From: CAVQNQ01 sp963714205
Lineage (GTDB): Bacteria > Acidobacteriota > Terriglobia > Bryobacterales > Bryobacteraceae
Length of the DNA stretch: 64,000 nucleotides
Direction of reading: 5' to 3'
Assembly (NCBI GenBank): GCA_963714205.1
Contig: CAVQNQ010000008.1
Span: 186,001-250,000, forward strand
Positions 7,834 to 15,209 of this stretch are shown in pieces. A model generated the notes under the pieces. The model was not told the DNA's origin. It saw only the letters and a program-made list of their open reading frames with translations, and did not search any database. Numbering within the stretch: the stretch's first letter is position 1; each line of letters opens with the position of its first letter. The translations under genes and the position numbers were made by a program.

Positions 7834-9138
7834 ATGAGCTTTCATTCCGCCAGCGCCCCCGACTACCTGCCGCTCCCGCGGATGCGCGAGTTGCAGTTTG
7901 CCCGCCTGCGCGCCATCGCCGCGCGGGCCTACGAGCGCGTCGCGCTCTTCCGCCAGCGCATGGACGAGCGCGGCCTGCGCCCGGAGTGCCTGCGCGATAT
8001 CGCCGATCTGGGGGGGCTGCCCTTCACCACCAAGAACGACCTGCGGGATACCTATCCTTTCGGCCTGTTCGCCAGTCCCATGGCCGAGGTGGTGAGGCTG
8101 CACGCTTCGAGCGGGACCACCGGAAAGCCCATCGTGGTGGCTTATACGCGCGAGGACCTGGATGTGTGGACCGAGGTCATGGTGCGCGCGCTGGCGGCCT
8201 GCGGCATCACACGTGGGGATATCGTGCAGAACGCCTACGGCTACGGCCTGTTCACCGGCGGGCTGGGCGCGCACTACGGCGCGGAGGCTCTGGGCGCCAC
8301 GGTCATCCCCATTTCGGGCGGCAACACCGACCGCCAGATCACCGTGATGCGGGATTTCCGCGTGACGGCCATCTGCTGCACGCCGAGCTACTTCCTGCAC
8401 CTGGCCGAACGCGCGGCCGAACTGGGCATCGATATTCGCGAGCTGCCGCTCCGCGCGGGCCTCTTCGGCGCCGAGCCGTGGACCGATTCGATGCGCCGCC
8501 GCCTGGAGAGCGAAGGCGGCATCCAGGCTTTCGACATCTACGGCCTCTCGGAGATTGTCGGCCCGGGCGTGGCCATCGAGTGCGAATGCCAGGACGGGCT
8601 GCACATTTTCGAAGATCATTTCTACCCGGAGGTGGTGGACCCCGAGACGGGCGAGGTTCTGCCCGATGGCGAGGAAGGGGAGCTGGTGCTCACCACGCTG
8701 AGCAAACAGGCCATGCCCATGATCCGCTACCGCACCCGCGACATCACGCGCCTGATGCCGCCCGCCTGCCCGTGCGGCCGCACGCTGCGCCGCATGGCGC
8801 GCATTTCGCGCCGCTCCGACGACATGCTGATCATTCGCGGCGTGAACGTCTTTCCGTCGCAGATCGAGCACGCGCTGCTCGAGGTGGAAGGCACTCTGCC
8901 GCACTACCAGATCATCCTGACGCGGCAGAAGGGGTTGGACGCGATGGAGGTGCAGGTGGAGGTGACGCCGCAGGTCTTCAGCGACGAGGTGCGCGCCCTG
9001 GAAGGCCTGCACCACCGCCTGATGGAGGCCATCGACCGCACCCTGGGCCTGCGCGTGGACGTGCGGCTGGTAGCGCCCCGGACGCTGGCGCGCAGCGAAG
9101 GCAAGGCCAAACGAGTGATCGACCGGAGGGAATCATGA
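7834..9138 (+). CDS. paaK: Phenylacetate-CoA ligase family protein
   Basis: An ANL-superfamily aryl-CoA ligase of 434 residues, the PaaK length. It has the P-loop RLHASSGTTGKPIVVAYT, the FDIYGLSEIVGPGVAIEC adenylate-binding motif, IRYRTRDITRL and DDMLIIRGVNVFPSQIEHAL. The family activates phenylacetate or other aryl acids to CoA thioesters via an acyl-AMP. It is the first gene of a four-gene operon with 4-nt overlaps (ATGA with the ACT gene). The start at ATG 7834 matches the family N-terminus; the frame is open further upstream but without similarity. TACAAT at 7768-7773 is a possible -10. Confidence 0.92.
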   Translation: MSFHSASAPDYLPLPRMRELQFARLRAIAARAYERVALFRQRMDERGLRPECLRDIADLGGLPFTTKNDLRDTYPFGLFASPMAEVVRLHASSGTTGKPIVVAYTREDLDVWTEVMVRALAACGITRGDIVQNAYGYGLFTGGLGAHYGAEALGATVIPISGGNTDRQITVMRDFRVTAICCTPSYFLHLAERAAELGIDIRELPLRAGLFGAEPWTDSMRRRLESEGGIQAFDIYGLSEIVGPGVAIECECQDGLHIFEDHFYPEVVDPETGEVLPDGEEGELVLTTLSKQAMPMIRYRTRDITRLMPPACPCGRTLRRMARISRRSDDMLIIRGVNVFPSQIEHALLEVEGTLPHYQIILTRQKGLDAMEVQVEVTPQVFSDEVRALEGLHHRLMEAIDRTLGLRVDVRLVAPRTLARSEGKAKRVIDRRES

Positions 9139-9557
9139 AGATCCATCAGCTCTCCCTCTTCCTGGAAAACAGCCCCGGCAAAGCTTTAGAACCCTGCCGC
9201 GTGCTATCCAACGCGGGAGTCAACATCCGCACTCTCACCCTGGCGGACACGCAGCAATTCGGCATTTTGCGGCTGATCGTCGACGATTGGGAGCGCGGGC
9301 GGCAACTGTTGCAGGCAGCCGGCTACGTCGTGAACGTTACCGAGGTGGTGGCGGTGGAGGTGGACGACCGGCCGGGCGGCCTGGTCCACCTGCTGGAATG
9401 CCTCGATTCGAGCGGCTTGAATATCGAATACATGTACGCCTTCACCTTCGGACGCGAAGGCCGCGCTGTGCTGATCTTTCGATTCGACCGCCCCGACGCG
9501 GCCATCGAACGGCTGCGCGGCTCGGACATCAACGTTGTGGGGGCGCCCGAGTTGTGA
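9135..9557 (+). CDS. Tandem ACT-domain protein
   Basis: A 140-residue protein made of two ACT modules: residues 1-70 (MKIHQLSLFLENSPGKALEP) and about 71-140 (VVAVEVDDRPGGLVHLLECL). ACT domains bind amino acids as allosteric effectors. Small tandem-ACT proteins are often encoded beside paaK in aromatic amino acid degradation clusters, and I infer a sensor role here. Its ATG overlaps the paaK stop (ATGA), and its own stop overlaps the GTG of the aminotransferase gene (GTGA), so the three products should be made in coupled amounts. Confidence 0.88.
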   Translation: MKIHQLSLFLENSPGKALEPCRVLSNAGVNIRTLTLADTQQFGILRLIVDDWERGRQLLQAAGYVVNVTEVVAVEVDDRPGGLVHLLECLDSSGLNIEYMYAFTFGREGRAVLIFRFDRPDAAIERLRGSDINVVGAPEL

Positions 9558-10714
9558 GCATCGCGCGGGCCGTGGCGGAGCAGATGCGCCGCTCCTCGTG
9601 GATACGGCGCATGTTCGAGATCGGCCTGGAAATGCGCCGCGAGCGCGGGGCCGAAAACGTCTTCGATTTTTCCCTGGGGAATCCCGACGTGGAACCGCCC
9701 GCGGCCGCCATCGAAACCTTGCGGCGGATCGTGGCGGACAACCGCCCGCGCAGCCATGCCTACATGCCCAACGCGGGCTTCCCCGAAGTGTGCGCCTCGA
9801 TCGCGCGATGGCTGGCCGGGCGCACCGGCATCGAGTTCGCCGCGCGGGATCTCATCATGACCTGCGGGGCGGCCGGGGCCATCAATATCGTGCTCAAGGC
9901 CATCCTGGATCCGGGCGATGAAGTGATCGTCCTGAACCCGTATTTCCCCGAGTACGAGCACTACATCGAGAATCACCAGGGCCGCGTGGTCGCGGTCGAG
10001 ACCGATGACCGCTTCCAGCCCGATATCGGCCGCATCGCCGCCGCCATCACGCCGCGCACCAAGGCCATCATTCTGAATTCGCCCAACAACCCCACGGGCG
10101 CGGTCTATGGCGAAGAGATTTTGCGGGAGCTCGATGGCATCGTCCGCGAACCGGTACTGGCAATCGCCGACGAGCCGTACCGCACGCTCGCTTTCGACGG
10201 CTTCGAGCCGCCCGAAACCCTGAGCGCCATCCGTCGTTCCGTGCTGGCCTGGAGCTGGTCGAAGGCTATGGCTATTCCGGGCGAACGCATCGGCTGCCTG
10301 GCTATACCGCCGGATCTGGCTGAGGGCGCCGCATTGCGGGACGCCTGCATGTTCGCCCAGCGCGTCCTGGGCTACGTCAATGCCCCCGCGCTGTGGCAAC
10401 TGGTGGTGGCCGAAACGCCCGACGCCATGGTGGATGCCGGCCTGTACCAGGCGCGGCGCGACCTGCTGTGCGACGGGCTGGCCGCCATGGGCTACGACGC
10501 GCCGCGCCCGCGCGGATCGTTCTATGTCTTTCCCAGGACGCCGATCCCCGACGACATGGCTTTCATCGGCCTGCTTCGGGATGAGGGCATCCTGGGGGTC
10601 CCCGGAGTGGGTTTCGGACGGGGCGGCTACATGCGGCTTTCCCTCACCCTCCCCACTCGCGATATCGAACGCTCCTTGCCCGGCTTTGCGAGGGCCCTCG
10701 CAAAGTGCCAGTGA
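9554..10714 (+). CDS. PLP-dependent aminotransferase, class I/II
   Basis: A fold-type I aminotransferase of 386 residues. It shows NSPNNPTG (PLP phosphate/ring region), ADEPYR with the pyridine-N Asp at 206, the Schiff-base lysine K237 in WSWSKAMAIPGERIG, and RGGYMRLSL near the C-terminus with the substrate-carboxylate Arg. The start is GTG 9554, which overlaps the ACT stop. With paaK and an ACT sensor next to it, an aromatic amino acid is a reasonable substrate guess. No 2-oxoacid:ferredoxin oxidoreductase is present to complete the route from an arylpyruvate to an aryl acid. Confidence 0.88.
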   Translation: MSIARAVAEQMRRSSWIRRMFEIGLEMRRERGAENVFDFSLGNPDVEPPAAAIETLRRIVADNRPRSHAYMPNAGFPEVCASIARWLAGRTGIEFAARDLIMTCGAAGAINIVLKAILDPGDEVIVLNPYFPEYEHYIENHQGRVVAVETDDRFQPDIGRIAAAITPRTKAIILNSPNNPTGAVYGEEILRELDGIVREPVLAIADEPYRTLAFDGFEPPETLSAIRRSVLAWSWSKAMAIPGERIGCLAIPPDLAEGAALRDACMFAQRVLGYVNAPALWQLVVAETPDAMVDAGLYQARRDLLCDGLAAMGYDAPRPRGSFYVFPRTPIPDDMAFIGLLRDEGILGVPGVGFGRGGYMRLSLTLPTRDIERSLPGFARALAKCQ

Positions 10715-11331
10715 ACCCCTACGCCCGGGCCTTCACTTCCGCGGAGCGCGCGGTGTTCCGCCAACTGCGCACGCCCGAGCGCATCCAGCGCTTTCTCGAC
10801 TGCGAACTGGGGTACAACAAAGAGCCGGACGGCAATACGTGCCGTTCGCCGCGCCGCGTCCTGCGGGACCGGGTCGCCCATTGCATGGAGGGCGCGCTGT
10901 TCGGCGCGGCGGCTCTGCGCATGCTCGGATTCCCGCCGCTCGTCGTGGACCTGGAAGCCGTGCGCGACGACGATCACGTGCTGGCGGTCTTCCGCGTCGA
11001 TGGCCACTGGGGAGCCGTCGCCAAATCGAATTATTCGGGGTTGCGCTACCGGGAGCCGGTCTACCGCACCCTGCGCGAGCTGGCGATGTCGTACTTCGAG
11101 CACTACTTTAATCCGAACAAGGAGAAGACCCTGCGGCGCTACTCCCGGCCCGTGAACCTCCAGCGTTTCGACGCCATCGGCTGGATGACCGCGGAAGAAG
11201 ATGTCTGGGCGGTGCCCGAATACCTGTGCACCATCGCGCACCGCACGCTCGTGCCGCCGCGCGCCGTCCGCCGCCTGAGTCCCGTGGATGGCCGGCTGTT
11301 CGCGGCCGGGCGGCTGGGCGCGGCGAGGTAA
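10711..11331 (+). CDS. Transglutaminase-like hypothetical protein
   Basis: A 206-residue protein of unknown role. A Cys-His pair is spaced as in the transglutaminase/papain-like fold: C58 at the head of a helix (VAHCMEGALFGAAALRMLG), H89 in DDHVLAVF, then GHWGAVAKSNYSG with a polar residue (N107) where the third catalytic residue would lie. There is no signal peptide. The GTG at 10711 overlaps the aminotransferase stop, matching the other couplings in this operon. A GTG at 10705 is also in frame. Assignment to the fold rests on this motif pattern only. Confidence 0.7.
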   Translation: MNPYARAFTSAERAVFRQLRTPERIQRFLDCELGYNKEPDGNTCRSPRRVLRDRVAHCMEGALFGAAALRMLGFPPLVVDLEAVRDDDHVLAVFRVDGHWGAVAKSNYSGLRYREPVYRTLRELAMSYFEHYFNPNKEKTLRRYSRPVNLQRFDAIGWMTAEEDVWAVPEYLCTIAHRTLVPPRAVRRLSPVDGRLFAAGRLGAAR

Positions 11332-11349
11332 AGGGCCGCGTCTAGGTCG

Positions 11350-12297
11350 ATGCAAGGCCAAACCTATCGCCCGGCATGGAAGACTCTGCTGGCGTTCGCG
11401 ATTATCTACTTAGTCTGGGGATTGACATTCCTGGCGATTCGCGTGGGTGTTCGCGAAGTTCCGCCCTATGCTTTCGCGGCGATGCGGTTTCTGGTTGCGG
11501 GACTCTTTCTATATGGCGCGATGATCGCACGGGGCGAGCGCTCACCGAGCGCTCGCGAATGGATGTCGGTATTCATAATTGCTCTATTGATCTTCGTCCT
11601 GGATTACGGGTCGTTGTTCTGGGCCGAGCGGCGCGTCCCATCCGGGATTGCCGCGGTCATGATGGCCACGGTGCCGGTATTCATGGCGCTGGGCGAGATC
11701 GTCTTTCTGCGAACTCAGAGGCTGACTATCCGGTTAGTCTTGGCGCTCCTGACTGGGATGGGGGGAGTGGCGCTGCTGATGAGCCGCTCGTTCAACCTCG
11801 GCGGGGCGCCCATCGATAGGGCGGGCGCCCTGGCACTAATTCTCGCTGCGATGAGTTTTTCGATTTCAAGTGTGCTTGCGCGCAAGCTGCCGCTGCCATC
11901 TTCCAAAATCATGAGCTCGGGGGCGCAGATGCTCGCCGGCGGAGTGTTGCTGGCTTTTGCGGCGGCCGCGCTGGGAGAATTTCGCGATTTTCGGCCGGGC
12001 GCCGTCTCCCGCGGAGCGTGGCTCGCGTTGCTCTACCTGATTGTCCCCGGCTCCATCATCGCCTATACCGCCTACGTATGGCTCATCCATCATGAATCGC
12101 CAACCAGAGTTGGCACGTATGCCTATGTGAATCCGGTTGTAGCCGTGCTGGCTGGACACTTTCTGGGTGGTGAAAAACTTGACTTGCGAACGATTCTGGG
12201 AGCTCTGGCGGTTCTGATCGGCGTGGCGGCCATCGGGACGGCGCGAGCGGGGCGACCGTCCGATCTCCAGCACCCCCCCTCGGCCGCCACGGTATAA
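11350..12297 (+). CDS. EamA-family (DMT) transporter
   Basis: A 315-residue protein with ten predicted helices arranged as two EamA repeats (about 14-145 and 160-300). Typical boundaries are AIIYLVWGLTFLAIRVGV, PPYAFAAMRFLVAG and YLIVPGSIIAYTAYVWLIH. The family exports amino acids and other metabolites; the substrate is unknown. The coding sequence uses visibly more A/T-ending codons than its neighbours, so it may be a later acquisition. Its stop codon (TAA 12295-12297) falls inside the -10 box of mdh. Confidence 0.87.
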   Translation: MQGQTYRPAWKTLLAFAIIYLVWGLTFLAIRVGVREVPPYAFAAMRFLVAGLFLYGAMIARGERSPSAREWMSVFIIALLIFVLDYGSLFWAERRVPSGIAAVMMATVPVFMALGEIVFLRTQRLTIRLVLALLTGMGGVALLMSRSFNLGGAPIDRAGALALILAAMSFSISSVLARKLPLPSSKIMSSGAQMLAGGVLLAFAAAALGEFRDFRPGAVSRGAWLALLYLIVPGSIIAYTAYVWLIHHESPTRVGTYAYVNPVVAVLAGHFLGGEKLDLRTILGALAVLIGVAAIGTARAGRPSDLQHPPSAATV

Positions 12298-12298
12298 T
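12293..12298 (+). promoter_or_regulatory. -10 box of mdh
   Basis: Perfect TATAAT about 41 nt before the mdh start, overlapping the stop codon of the EamA gene. A -35 is not obvious because the upstream segment is C-rich. A strong Shine-Dalgarno AAAGGAGA at 12325-12332 lies 7 nt before the TTG start, so this transcript has a normal leader. Confidence 0.55.
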
Positions 12299-12339
12299 CT
12301 TCGACATCACCTTCACTTGTTGCAAAAGGAGAGCTTGCC

Positions 12340-13272
12340 TTGCGAAAGAAGATTACGGTTGTAGGCGCCGGCAATGTCGGGGCCAACTGCGCGGTTCGGA
12401 TTGCGGATAAGGAACTCGCCGATGTCGTACTCGTGGACGTTGTCGAAGGCGTTCCCCAGGGCAAAGGGCTCGATCTGCTCCAATCCGGCCCGGTCCAGGG
12501 GTACGATGTTTCGGTAATCGGCGCCAACGACTACGAACTCACCGCCAACTCCGATATCGCGATCCTCACCGCGGGTTTTCCCCGCAAGCCCGGAATGAGC
12601 CGCGACGACCTGCTGCTGGCCAACTACGACGTGGTGCGCGCGGCCACCGAGCAGATCGTCAAGTATTCGCCCAACTGCATCCTCATCGTGGTCACTAATC
12701 CGCTGGACGCCATGTGCCAGGCGGCCTACTGGGTATCGCAGTTCAGCAAGAACCGCGTCATCGGGATGGCGGGAGTGCTCGACAGCGCCCGCTTCCGCGC
12801 CTTTCTCGCCCAGGAACTCAAGGTTTCGGTCGAGAACGTCACCGCCGTGGTGATGGGCGGCCACGGCGACACCATGTTGCCGTTGGTCCGGCTCAGTTCC
12901 GTCGCGGGCATCCCGCTTACCGAGTTGCTGGACCAGGCCACGCTGGATCGCATCGTGGAGCGGACCCGCAACGGCGGCGCCGAAATCGTCAAATACCTGA
13001 AGACCGGCAGCGCCTACTACGCCCCCTCGGCCGCCGCGGTCGAGATGGCCGAATCCATCCTCAAGGACAAGAAGAAGGTGCTCCCCTGCGCCGCCTACCT
13101 CGAAGGCGAATACGGCATCCACGATCTGTTCGTGGGCGTGCCCGTCAAACTCGGGGCCCGCGGCATCGAGTGCATTTACGAGATCAAGCTCACCGCCGGT
13201 GAGCAGGCTATGCTCCAGAAGAGCGCCGCCTCGGTCGCGGAGCTGGTTGCCGTGCTCAAATCCAAAAAATAG
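12340..13272 (+). CDS. mdh: Malate dehydrogenase (LDH-like MDH)
   Basis: A 310-residue NAD-dependent enzyme interconverting malate and oxaloacetate in the TCA cycle. It has the NAD-binding loop VVGAGNVGA (residues 7-15), the substrate loop FPRKPGMSR whose R82 marks malate rather than lactate specificity (lactate dehydrogenases carry Gln there), R88, D148, R151 and the catalytic H175 in MGGHGDTM. The start codon is TTG at 12340, decided by the strong ribosome binding site 7 nt upstream. A rare start codon for a central enzyme is notable. Confidence 0.96.
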   Translation: MRKKITVVGAGNVGANCAVRIADKELADVVLVDVVEGVPQGKGLDLLQSGPVQGYDVSVIGANDYELTANSDIAILTAGFPRKPGMSRDDLLLANYDVVRAATEQIVKYSPNCILIVVTNPLDAMCQAAYWVSQFSKNRVIGMAGVLDSARFRAFLAQELKVSVENVTAVVMGGHGDTMLPLVRLSSVAGIPLTELLDQATLDRIVERTRNGGAEIVKYLKTGSAYYAPSAAAVEMAESILKDKKKVLPCAAYLEGEYGIHDLFVGVPVKLGARGIECIYEIKLTAGEQAMLQKSAASVAELVAVLKSKK

Positions 13273-13472
13273 CGCTTGGCGGGCGACGGGGCGCGGGGTT
13301 GCACACCTGTGCCGTTCCAGCCACAAACGCGGGGCGGGATTTCAGTGCGCCGCAGCACGATAATGAGGCAAAATAGAAGGAACCAGTGTGAGATGCTTTG
13401 GCCCGGTCGGTGCAACCGCGGGACGGGGCATAGCCGTATTCGCCGGCAAATCTGAAAATCGATGAGGCGTCC

Positions 13473-14438
13473 GTGAAGAAATCGCTAATCGGCTCCTTCT
13501 GTATGGCCTTCTGCCTTGGCTGGCTTTCGCCGGGCTGGGCCCAACCGCAGGCGCCCCAGACTCCGCCCCCCCAGGAGCAAGCGCCACCGCAGGATCAGGA
13601 CCAGCAGCCGAAGAACTACATTTCGCAGCCGCCGCCCCTGCCGCCGAAGGCGCCGGACATCCGCATGCCCGGTGAAACGGGATGGTACCTCGGATTGAAC
13701 GGCTGGTTCCCAACCGAACAGCCGTTTTTCAACAGCGGGCGGGCATCCGACGGTGTTTTGACGTACCCGTCTAACATTCGTTTGCTGGGAAGTCCCAAAA
13801 TAGCTGGGGGGATCGAGTTCGGCATCGCGGTGGGAGCGCATAACACCCTCCGGATCAGCGGTTTCGAAGCGAACGCCACGGGCGATTTCATCACCCCGGT
13901 GGAGATCTCGTTGCCCAGCCAGAACTACACCGCGGGCACCCTCGTCAGCACCAGTTACCGCCTGCGCAACGTCAAGCTCTCCTATGAGTACTTGACTTGG
14001 CCTTTCCCGGTGGAAAGCCGGCATTTCCGGCTCAGGACCTTGTGGCAGGTTCAGTTCACCGACGTGAGAACCGCGTTCGACGCGCCCCTGCTGCCGCTGG
14101 TCGATAGCAACGGCAACCCGCTCATAAACAGCACCACGGGACAGCCGGTCGACTACTCGGGGAAAGTGGACCACTGGTTTTTCTCGCCGACTTTTGGCTT
14201 GGGGGCTACCGAATATCTGTCGAGCCATCTCCGGCTGGAATTGAATGCCAGCGGGTTCGGAATTCCGCGCCACACCGACATCTGGGATGCGGATGCCTCC
14301 GCCAGCTTCCGCGTGGGGCATTTCGAGCTGCGGATAGGAGCGAAGGCCTTCCATTGGAAGACCTCCACCATGGGGGATTTCTACACGCGCGACACTATGG
14401 CTTCGGCGTTCGCGGGAATCCGCGTGAACCTGGATTGA
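13473..14438 (+). CDS. Secreted, probably outer-membrane beta-barrel protein
   Basis: A 321-residue product with a signal peptide (cleavage after PGWA, about residue 23). A proline/glutamine-rich linker follows (residues 24-60), then a segment of alternating short amphipathic strands ending in Asp (GIRVNLD), as in small barrels. No specific family was recognised. The start is GTG 13473, 11 nt after the weak purine stretch GATGAGG. Its last 44 nt overlap the end of the convergent pseudouridine synthase gene. The 200 bp upstream hold no recognised element. Confidence 0.7.
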   Translation: MKKSLIGSFCMAFCLGWLSPGWAQPQAPQTPPPQEQAPPQDQDQQPKNYISQPPPLPPKAPDIRMPGETGWYLGLNGWFPTEQPFFNSGRASDGVLTYPSNIRLLGSPKIAGGIEFGIAVGAHNTLRISGFEANATGDFITPVEISLPSQNYTAGTLVSTSYRLRNVKLSYEYLTWPFPVESRHFRLRTLWQVQFTDVRTAFDAPLLPLVDSNGNPLINSTTGQPVDYSGKVDHWFFSPTFGLGATEYLSSHLRLELNASGFGIPRHTDIWDADASASFRVGHFELRIGAKAFHWKTSTMGDFYTRDTMASAFAGIRVNLD

Positions 14439-15177
14439 CATAGCCCAGCGCGGCCAGTTCCGCGCCGGTGAGATCCCGCCAATTGCCAATCGGCAGATTG
14501 CCGATGCGAACCGGGCCGATGGCCGTGCGCACGAGCTTCAGTACCTTGCTGTCGATGGCTTCGATCATGCGCCGCACCTGCCGGTTGCGGCCTTCCGTTA
14601 AAGTGATTTCGAGGAAAGTATGACGCGGGCCGTCGCGAAGACGCGAGACTTCGGCGTGGCGGGTGGGCCCGTCGGATAAACCGACGCCGCGGCGCAGGTG
14701 TTCGAGTTGCTCTTCGCTGAGCAGGCCAGCGGCCTTCGCCTGGTAGGTTTTCGGCACATGGGAAGCGGGGCTGGCGATGTGCTCGGCAAAGGCCGTATCG
14801 TTGGTCATCAGCAGCAGGCCGCTCGTTTCCAGGTCCAGGCGGCCCACCGGCGCGAGCCATACCCCCACGTCGCGGATCAGGTCATAGACGGTAGGGCGTC
14901 CCTCGGGATCGCGGTATGTGGTGAGGTACCCGGTGGGCTTGTAGAGAAGGATGTAGCGTGCTGGGGTGGCGCGGAGGGGCTGCCCATCCAGGGTGATGTG
15001 ATCGTGTTCGAGGTCCACCCAGTGGTCGGGGTTCAGGACGATCTTGCCGTTCACGCGGACTCGGCCGGCTCCAATCCAGCTCCGGGCATCGCTGCGAGAC
15101 CCTCTGCCGGTCTTGGAAAATACTCTTTCCAGGGTCTTTAGCGAGTTTTGCCGGGGGAGCCGCGTGGAACGTTTCAT
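14395..15177 (-). CDS. Pseudouridine synthase, RsuA/RluB/RluE/RluF family
   Basis: A 260-residue enzyme that isomerises a uridine in rRNA. It has an N-terminal S4 RNA-binding domain (about 12-70: VFSKTGRGSRSDARSWIGAG, VRVNGK), then the catalytic domain with PVGRLDLETSGLLLMTND, where the Asp of GRLD is the nucleophile, and EGRNRQVRRMIEAI. It is closest in layout to RluB. The specific rRNA target cannot be decided from sequence alone. The ATG at 15177 is only 32 bp from the divergent amidohydrolase start. Confidence 0.9.
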   Translation of the reverse strand: MKRSTRLPRQNSLKTLERVFSKTGRGSRSDARSWIGAGRVRVNGKIVLNPDHWVDLEHDHITLDGQPLRATPARYILLYKPTGYLTTYRDPEGRPTVYDLIRDVGVWLAPVGRLDLETSGLLLMTNDTAFAEHIASPASHVPKTYQAKAAGLLSEEQLEHLRRGVGLSDGPTRHAEVSRLRDGPRHTFLEITLTEGRNRQVRRMIEAIDSKVLKLVRTAIGPVRIGNLPIGNWRDLTGAELAALGYVNPGSRGFPRTPKP

Positions 15178-15183
15178 AATACC

Positions 15184-15206
15184 CTAACTATTGTTAGTAC
15201 CGGTAC
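15184..15206. promoter_or_regulatory. Two adjacent palindromes in a 32-bp divergent intergenic
   Basis: CTAAC-TATT-GTTAG (15184-15197) is directly followed by the 10-bp palindrome GTACCGGTAC (15197-15206). They fill most of the space between the divergent starts at 15177 and 15210. Shared operator sites are one reading; no regulator gene is adjacent. Confidence 0.35.
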
Positions 15207-15209
15207 CGG

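Noticed and set aside
7354..9015. Minus-strand open frame of 553 codons
   Set aside because: Covers paaK and the MFS gene in other frames; low-complexity His/Arg/Gly composition.
13273..13472. Possible riboswitch between mdh and the outer-membrane protein gene
   Set aside because: I compared it with cyclic-di-GMP (GEMM) cores because of a GC-rich structured look, but the conserved core bases are absent.
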